The position numbers and the translations under genes are program-made. A stretch of DNA of 64,000 nt from F23-B02 sp963650165 (GTDB taxonomy: Bacteria > Bacillota > Clostridia > Oscillospirales > Oscillospiraceae), in NCBI GenBank assembly GCA_963650165.1, contig CAVJKX010000008.1, forward strand, positions 19,872 to 83,871, given 5' to 3'. Every line of letters starts with the position of its first letter. Position 1 is the stretch's first letter. Under the pieces are notes generated by a model. That model was not told the DNA's origin, did no database searches, and saw only the letters and a list, made by a program, of their open reading frames with translations. This document shows, in pieces, positions 60,581 through 64,000 of this stretch.

Positions 60581-62293
60581 ATGAAAAAACGCTTACTGGC
60601 CGGAGCGCTTGCGCTGCTGTGCCTTGCCGGCTGCACGGCGCCCGTGCCCGATCCGCAGAGCCTGCCGTCGGAGGACGCCGGGGGAACGACCGTGGCCTAT
60701 GTCCCGCTGGACGACCGTCCGGTCAACACCGACAGGGTTGCGTATCTGGCGGGCTCCCTGGGGTACGAGCTCGTCATGCCCGACGCGGAGGATTACCGCA
60801 CGCGGCTCGACGATCAGCCGCTCGGCGAAAGCGGGCTTAAATACGGCGACCGTGCCGCTCTGTACGAGTGGGTGCTCGCGCAGGAGGCGGCCGGCTGCGA
60901 CCGGTACATTCTGTCGCTCGACCAGCTCCTGTCCGGCGGACTCGTCAACTCCCGCTGCTTCACGGGCGAGGCCGTCACGCTCTCCGACGGCACGGTCATG
61001 AGCGAAGCAGAGCTCATACGGAGCCTGCTTGCTGCGCTCTCCGCGCCGGAGAACGAGGTGTGGCTGCTGGACACGGTCATGCGCCTTGCGCCGACCGTCG
61101 GCTACGACGGCAACACGCTCGAGGATTACGCCTCGCTGCGCGAATACGCCATGCAGGCGCGGCCGGAGCTGGACGGCGACGAGCTCACGATAGAGAATAT
61201 CGTCAAGAACTACCCCTGCTCGGCCGACGGCGGGCTCATACCCTATGACGAGACCGTCACGAGCGTATACTTTCAGGCCCGCGCACGCAAGCTTGAGCTC
61301 ATCAAGTGCGCGCTGGACGCCTCGGAGGGCTTGGATAACGTGCGTTTTCTCGTCGGCGTTGACGACTCCGCACCGTCGTCGAGCATCCAGACAAACGAGC
61401 TCAGGTGGCTGCGCAGGGAGCTTGACGGGCGCGGCGCGGTGCTGTCGGGCGCGGACGAGGACGGCATGCTGGCCGTGTGCAAAATGTACGCCGAGCTCGA
61501 CTATGACGGTGCGCTGCCGGACGTGCGCGTGCGCTGCTTCGGCGGCGGCGAGGATACCGCCTCGAGCGACTACGACCACGAGTCGATCGGCGAGATCATC
61601 GATGCGCACCTTGACTATCTCGGCCTGAGCCGCAGCGAGTCGGACGGCGGCAATGTGCTCGAGCTCATTGTGCTCACAAAGCCCGCAGACGAGAGCCGGA
61701 AGAGCGGCTATATCGGCGATGCGATCGCCGCGCTGCGCGAAAACGAAAAAAACGGCACGCCCACAATGCTCATGGACGCGGCCAACAATCAGTACGGCAC
61801 GGACTTTCAGGAAAAGCTCGTGCGGCGCACTCAGCTCGGCTTCCTGCTGGGCTACGCCGGCTACTACGACCTTGCAAACGCAACGGGCATCACCCTTGCA
61901 AACGGCGTGGCGCGCTGGCTCTGCCTTGCGCAGGGCGGGCCGAAAACGCAGATGCAGCTCGACGATTTCCGCCGGACGCTTGCAGACTCGCTCATCAAGG
62001 ATATCTGCTACAAAAGCTATGCCAAGATCGAGCTTGACAAGTACATTCGCGGCGAGCTCGGCGGCGATCCCGATAATTTCTGCCGCAGCGGCACCGATGC
62101 CGCTGACGTGCTCGCCAAGGCGCGTGAGCTGCTGGACGCAGGCGCCGAGAACGTGCTCGACAACCTCGCCCACAGCGCGTATCTGACCGACCTCGACGGC
62201 GGCACCGCGGGCTTCGGCACCCTCTCGATCTCCGAGCTCAGCTTCCCCTGGCTGCGCATCTTCGAACTCCGCTATCTTTTAGAGGCGCATTGA
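60581..62293 (+). CDS. DUF4127-family lipoprotein
   Basis: 570 aa. ATG 60581 with GGAGGAGAG upstream; an upstream ATG in frame lies in repeat-derived DNA. Signal peptide with lipobox LAGC (C19). The DUF4127 hallmark VAYVPLDDRPVNTDRV opens the domain, followed by ILSLDQLLSGGLVNSR, LLDTVMRLAPTVGYDG, FLVGVDDSAPSSSIQTNELRWL, VLTKPAD, LMDAANNQYGTDFQEKL and GYAGYYDLANATGITLANGVARW. The many conserved Asp, Asn and Arg residues suggest an enzyme, but no activity is known. The last residues EAH-stop come from the repeat edge. Confidence 0.9.
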   Translation: MKKRLLAGALALLCLAGCTAPVPDPQSLPSEDAGGTTVAYVPLDDRPVNTDRVAYLAGSLGYELVMPDAEDYRTRLDDQPLGESGLKYGDRAALYEWVLAQEAAGCDRYILSLDQLLSGGLVNSRCFTGEAVTLSDGTVMSEAELIRSLLAALSAPENEVWLLDTVMRLAPTVGYDGNTLEDYASLREYAMQARPELDGDELTIENIVKNYPCSADGGLIPYDETVTSVYFQARARKLELIKCALDASEGLDNVRFLVGVDDSAPSSSIQTNELRWLRRELDGRGAVLSGADEDGMLAVCKMYAELDYDGALPDVRVRCFGGGEDTASSDYDHESIGEIIDAHLDYLGLSRSESDGGNVLELIVLTKPADESRKSGYIGDAIAALRENEKNGTPTMLMDAANNQYGTDFQEKLVRRTQLGFLLGYAGYYDLANATGITLANGVARWLCLAQGGPKTQMQLDDFRRTLADSLIKDICYKSYAKIELDKYIRGELGGDPDNFCRSGTDAADVLAKARELLDAGAENVLDNLAHSAYLTDLDGGTAGFGTLSISELSFPWLRIFELRYLLEAH

Positions 62294-62942
62294 CGCACCT
62301 ACGGATACGCATATTGCGTCAGCCCGGTATCGAAACAACGGAGATAACTACAGCGTTTCGCTGCCCGCGAGTGCGGAAAAAGATTTGTTTATCCTCTTGT
62401 ATCGGTTTTCTGCGCGGCTGCCGGTCGGGACGCCGCAAAAACCGTATCGGCACTACGCAGCAACGCCTCTAAAAATCCGTGCGCTCTGCGCACACCGCAA
62501 TTATTCACTATTCACTATTCACTATTCATTCTTCATTTGCAGGCGCAGCCTGCACCTTGCCTTCCCCTTGCGGAGCCTGAGGGGAAGGTGTCGGCGAAGC
62601 CGACGGAAGAGGTGTTATCAAATCCTTTGTCGTCAGGCAAACACAGATTTCCTACAAGCAGGAAGCTAATTTAATATTAAACATTAAACGTGAAAAAGAC
62701 AGTGCAGAGTATGATCTGTACTGTCTTTTTTTCATAATGTAGGCGGCTGACGCCGCGATTTAATTACACCTCTTCAGTCACCTTCGGTGACAGCTTCCCC
62801 TCGAAGGGGAAGCCAAGGGTGCGTAACATTACTGCGCACTCATGGAACGCGAAACGTTCTTATTTATGCCATTCTCTCGATACCGGGCTGACGCAATTGA
62901 CGTATCCGTAGGTGCCTCAATGCGCCTCTGAAAAAGCCTCTG
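62280..62942. repeat. Composite inverted-repeat element, copy 7
   Basis: Left arm TTAGAGGCGCATTGACGCAC overlaps the DUF4127 stop. Then a GTGCGCTCTGCGCAC palindrome about 62479, a TTCACTATTCACTATTCATT run, A block 62561-62615 (CTTCCCCTTGCGGAGCCTG), AGACAGTGCAGA hairpin 62693-62732, inverted A block 62763-62815, and right arm ending CTCAATGCGCCTCTGAAAAA. It is bounded on the right by the convergent 105-aa gene. No gene was found inside. Confidence 0.85.
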
Positions 62943-62945
62943 AGC

Positions 62946-63263
62946 TTACTTGATGGAGGCGCGGGCGTTGTCGAGGGTGATGACGATGCCGTTTTTGGCT
63001 GCGACCTCGTTGACCTGAGCGACGAGCTTTGAAGCGTAGACGTTGAGGAACTTGACGGTGAGCGCTTCCTTCTGCTTGGGCGTCATTGCGGCGAGGATGC
63101 TTTTGACGATCTTCTTGGAGAACGCGGGCGACGCGCCGACGCACTTGCGGATAATGGGGTTGACGCCTTCGCTCTCGGACAGGATCTTTATCAAATCGGG
63201 CAGGAACGTATCAAGTGTTTCGCTGTAGTCAAATTCGCTGACCTGCATTGTTAATTCAATCAT
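62946..63263 (-). CDS. Uncharacterised 105-aa helical protein
   Basis: ATG 63263 with GGAGG eight bases upstream and a good promoter. All-helical by eye, with KIVKSILAAMTPKQKEALTVKFLNVYASKLVAQVNEVAAKNGI. Slightly basic, with no signal peptide or TM helix. Pro-Lys-Gln and KFLN segments give no known family. The stop lies directly before repeat copy 7. It is probably a small cytoplasmic protein, real because of its strong expression signals. Confidence 0.65.
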   Translation of the reverse strand: MIELTMQVSEFDYSETLDTFLPDLIKILSESEGVNPIIRKCVGASPAFSKKIVKSILAAMTPKQKEALTVKFLNVYASKLVAQVNEVAAKNGIVITLDNARASIK

Positions 63264-63301
63264 TGTAAACCTCCGTTAGCTGACTTATATATAACAGGAG
63301 T

Positions 63302-63330
63302 ATTATACAAAAAAGAGCTGCAAATGGCAA
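63302..63330 (-). promoter_or_regulatory. Promoter of the 105-aa gene
   Basis: Minus-strand -35 TTGCCA (63330-63325) and perfect -10 TATAAT (63307-63302), spacer 17, about 40 bases before the start codon. Confidence 0.75.
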
Positions 63331-63375
63331 CAGTAAATATTTTTTTGACTTTTGAAAGTTTTTGCGTCAAAAATA

Positions 63376-63404
63376 TTGACAATCGGCGAAAATGTTGTTA
63401 TTAT
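63376..63404 (+). promoter_or_regulatory. Promoter of the tRNA cluster
   Basis: Perfect -35 TTGACA (63376-63381), 17-base spacer, -10 TATTAT (63399-63404), 31 bases before tRNA-Gly. Confidence 0.85.
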
Positions 63405-63435
63405 CTTTAAGCTGAACATTAATGGGAGCGGCCGT

Positions 63436-63509
63436 GCGGGCGTAGTTCAATGGTAGAACACCAGCCTTCCAAGCTGGATACGTGGGTTCGATTCCCATCG
63501 CCCGCTCCA
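63436..63509 (+). tRNA. tRNA-Gly (anticodon TCC)
   Basis: 74 bases. Acceptor GCGGGCG/CGCCCGC, anticodon stem CCAGC/GCTGG with loop CTTCCAA giving TCC (codon GGA), T-arm TGGGTTCGATTCCCA, encoded CCA. First of five tRNA genes in one transcript. Confidence 0.96.
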
Positions 63510-63525
63510 CTGAAAGCGGAAATAT

Positions 63526-63602
63526 GCGCCAATAGCTCAGCAGGATAGAGCAACTGCCTTCTAAGCAGTAGGTCGGGGGTTCGAATCCCTCTTGGCGTGC
63601 CA
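63526..63602 (+). tRNA. tRNA-Arg (anticodon TCT)
   Basis: 77 bases. Acceptor GCGCCAA/TTGGCGT (first pair G-U), anticodon stem ACTGC/GCAGT with loop CTTCTAA giving TCT (codon AGA), T-arm GGGGGTTCGAATCCCTC, encoded CCA. Confidence 0.94.
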
Positions 63603-63614
63603 AAATAAAAATAT

Positions 63615-63692
<78 letters not shown>

Positions 63693-63697
63693 CAAGT

Positions 63698-63731
63698 CAC
63701 AGAGGCCGGACAAAAGCCCGGTCTCTGTGTA
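63698..63731 (+). other. Hairpin between tRNA-His and tRNA-Gln
   Basis: CACAGAGGCCGG pairs with CCGGTCTCTGTG around an ACAAAAGC-type loop. No T-run follows, so it is more likely a processing or weak pausing structure than a terminator. Confidence 0.55.
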
Positions 63732-63752
63732 CAATAGAATATAAATAGATGG

Positions 63753-63826
63753 TGGGATGTAGTGTAATGGTAACACCTCAGACTTTGACTCTGATATAGT
63801 GGGTTCGAGTCCCGCCATCCCAGCCA
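63753..63826 (+). tRNA. tRNA-Gln (anticodon TTG)
   Basis: 74 bases. Acceptor TGGGATG/CATCCCA, anticodon stem TCAGA/TCTGA with loop CTTTGAC giving TTG (codon CAA), T-arm GTGGGTTCGAGTCCCGC, encoded CCA. The weak U1-A72 pair is typical of glutamine tRNAs. Confidence 0.95.
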
Positions 63827-63831
63827 CATTA

Positions 63832-63907
63832 GCCCCAGTAGCTCAGTAGGCAGAGCACCTGCCTTTTAAGCAGGGTGTCCGGGGTTCGAATCCCCGCTGG
63901 AGCACCA
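63832..63907 (+). tRNA. tRNA-Lys (anticodon TTT)
   Basis: 76 bases. Anticodon stem CCTGC/GCAGG with loop CTTTTAA giving TTT; T-arm CGGGGTTCGAATCCCCG; encoded CCA. The acceptor GCCCCAG/CTGGAGC has a C-A mismatch at the third pair. Otherwise it is a normal cloverleaf. Confidence 0.93.
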
Positions 63908-63910
63908 AAG

Positions 63911-63942
63911 AAAAGAACGGCAGTTTGGCCGTTCTTTTTTTG
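63911..63942 (+). terminator. Terminator of the tRNA cluster
   Basis: Stem AGAACGGC/GCCGTTCT (63914-63921 with 63928-63935) and a seven-T run, just after tRNA-Lys. Confidence 0.92.
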
Positions 63943-64000
63943 CCTTGCCTTCCCCTTGCGGAGCCTGAGGGGAAGGTGGGTCGCGCAAGCGAGCCGGATG
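63943..64000. repeat. A block of the composite repeat, cut by window edge
   Basis: CCTTCCCCTTGCGGAGCCTG, then GGGAAGGTGGGTCGCGCAAG and GAGCCGGATG: the same A block with the GGGTCGCGCAAGCGAGCC variant seen at about 52709 and, inverted, at 43020. The rest is outside the window. Confidence 0.8.

Overview
The window looks like a chromosomal segment of a GC-rich, Gram-positive gut Clostridia, most like an Oscillospiraceae (Ruminococcaceae) member. Three things support this. A large, Alu-domain-containing SRP RNA lies directly upstream of dnaX, as in Bacillus and Clostridia. Promoters and Shine-Dalgarno sites are strong sigma-A/AGGAGG types. Many intergenic spaces carry a composite inverted-repeat element of a kind common in this group. 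The organism assignment is inference; no 16S rRNA is present.

Layout. (1) 1-11,370, minus strand: one tight operon for a cell-surface system. It encodes a 7-TM membrane protein, a PrsW-family intramembrane protease, a GTG-started membrane-anchored beta-prism-like protein, three tandem ~744-aa paralogues, a GGA[IV]-repeat beta-helix protein, and a further member cut by the window edge. Five of the eight proteins share one MABP/beta-prism-like module. This is the best candidate for an undescribed system. (2) 11.5-18.4 kb: an AIM24-type protein, then a LacI-type regulator divergent from a four-gene catabolic operon (HMG-CoA-lyase-type enzyme, CaiB-type CoA-transferase, DASS/SLC13 dicarboxylate carrier, esterase-713-type hydrolase). 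The operon promoter carries repeated TTAAGCA half-sites. (3) 18.8-31.8 kb: tRNA-Leu, DUF975 protein, beta-CASP metallo-hydrolase, two unknowns, a redox/folding operon (trigger-factor-like, thioredoxin-like, tiny FTR-like Cys protein, lipoprotein), a heterodimeric ABC exporter and an M16C protease. (4) 32.5-39.7 kb: Cys-rich small protein, HK-RR pair, ABC-2 exporter cluster with a membrane-anchored ectodomain protein, and a family-2 glycosyltransferase. (5) 40.1-42.7 kb: tRNA-Ala, SRP RNA, dnaX, ybaB. (6) 43.4-49.4 kb, minus: YeiH-type exporter, DUF1294, PPC/DUF296, a frameshifted ygiQ, metallophosphatase-SH3, and a phosphatase-GNAT fusion. (7) 49.4-52.5 kb: glycosyltransferase-CsaB fusion, PurN-like protein without its catalytic triad, HMA metal chaperone. 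(8) 53.2-60.3 kb: hom-lysC-asd (minus) back to back with a TAXI TRAP transporter. (9) 60.5-64 kb: DUF4127 lipoprotein, a small unknown and a five-gene tRNA cluster.

Seven complete or partial copies of the composite repeat (plus one at the right edge) fill most spaces between convergent or terminal genes. They begin at, or a few bases inside, the 3' ends of the flanking genes, so that several reading frames take their stop codon from the element's edge. Functional assignments rest on reading motifs by eye; no database search was run.
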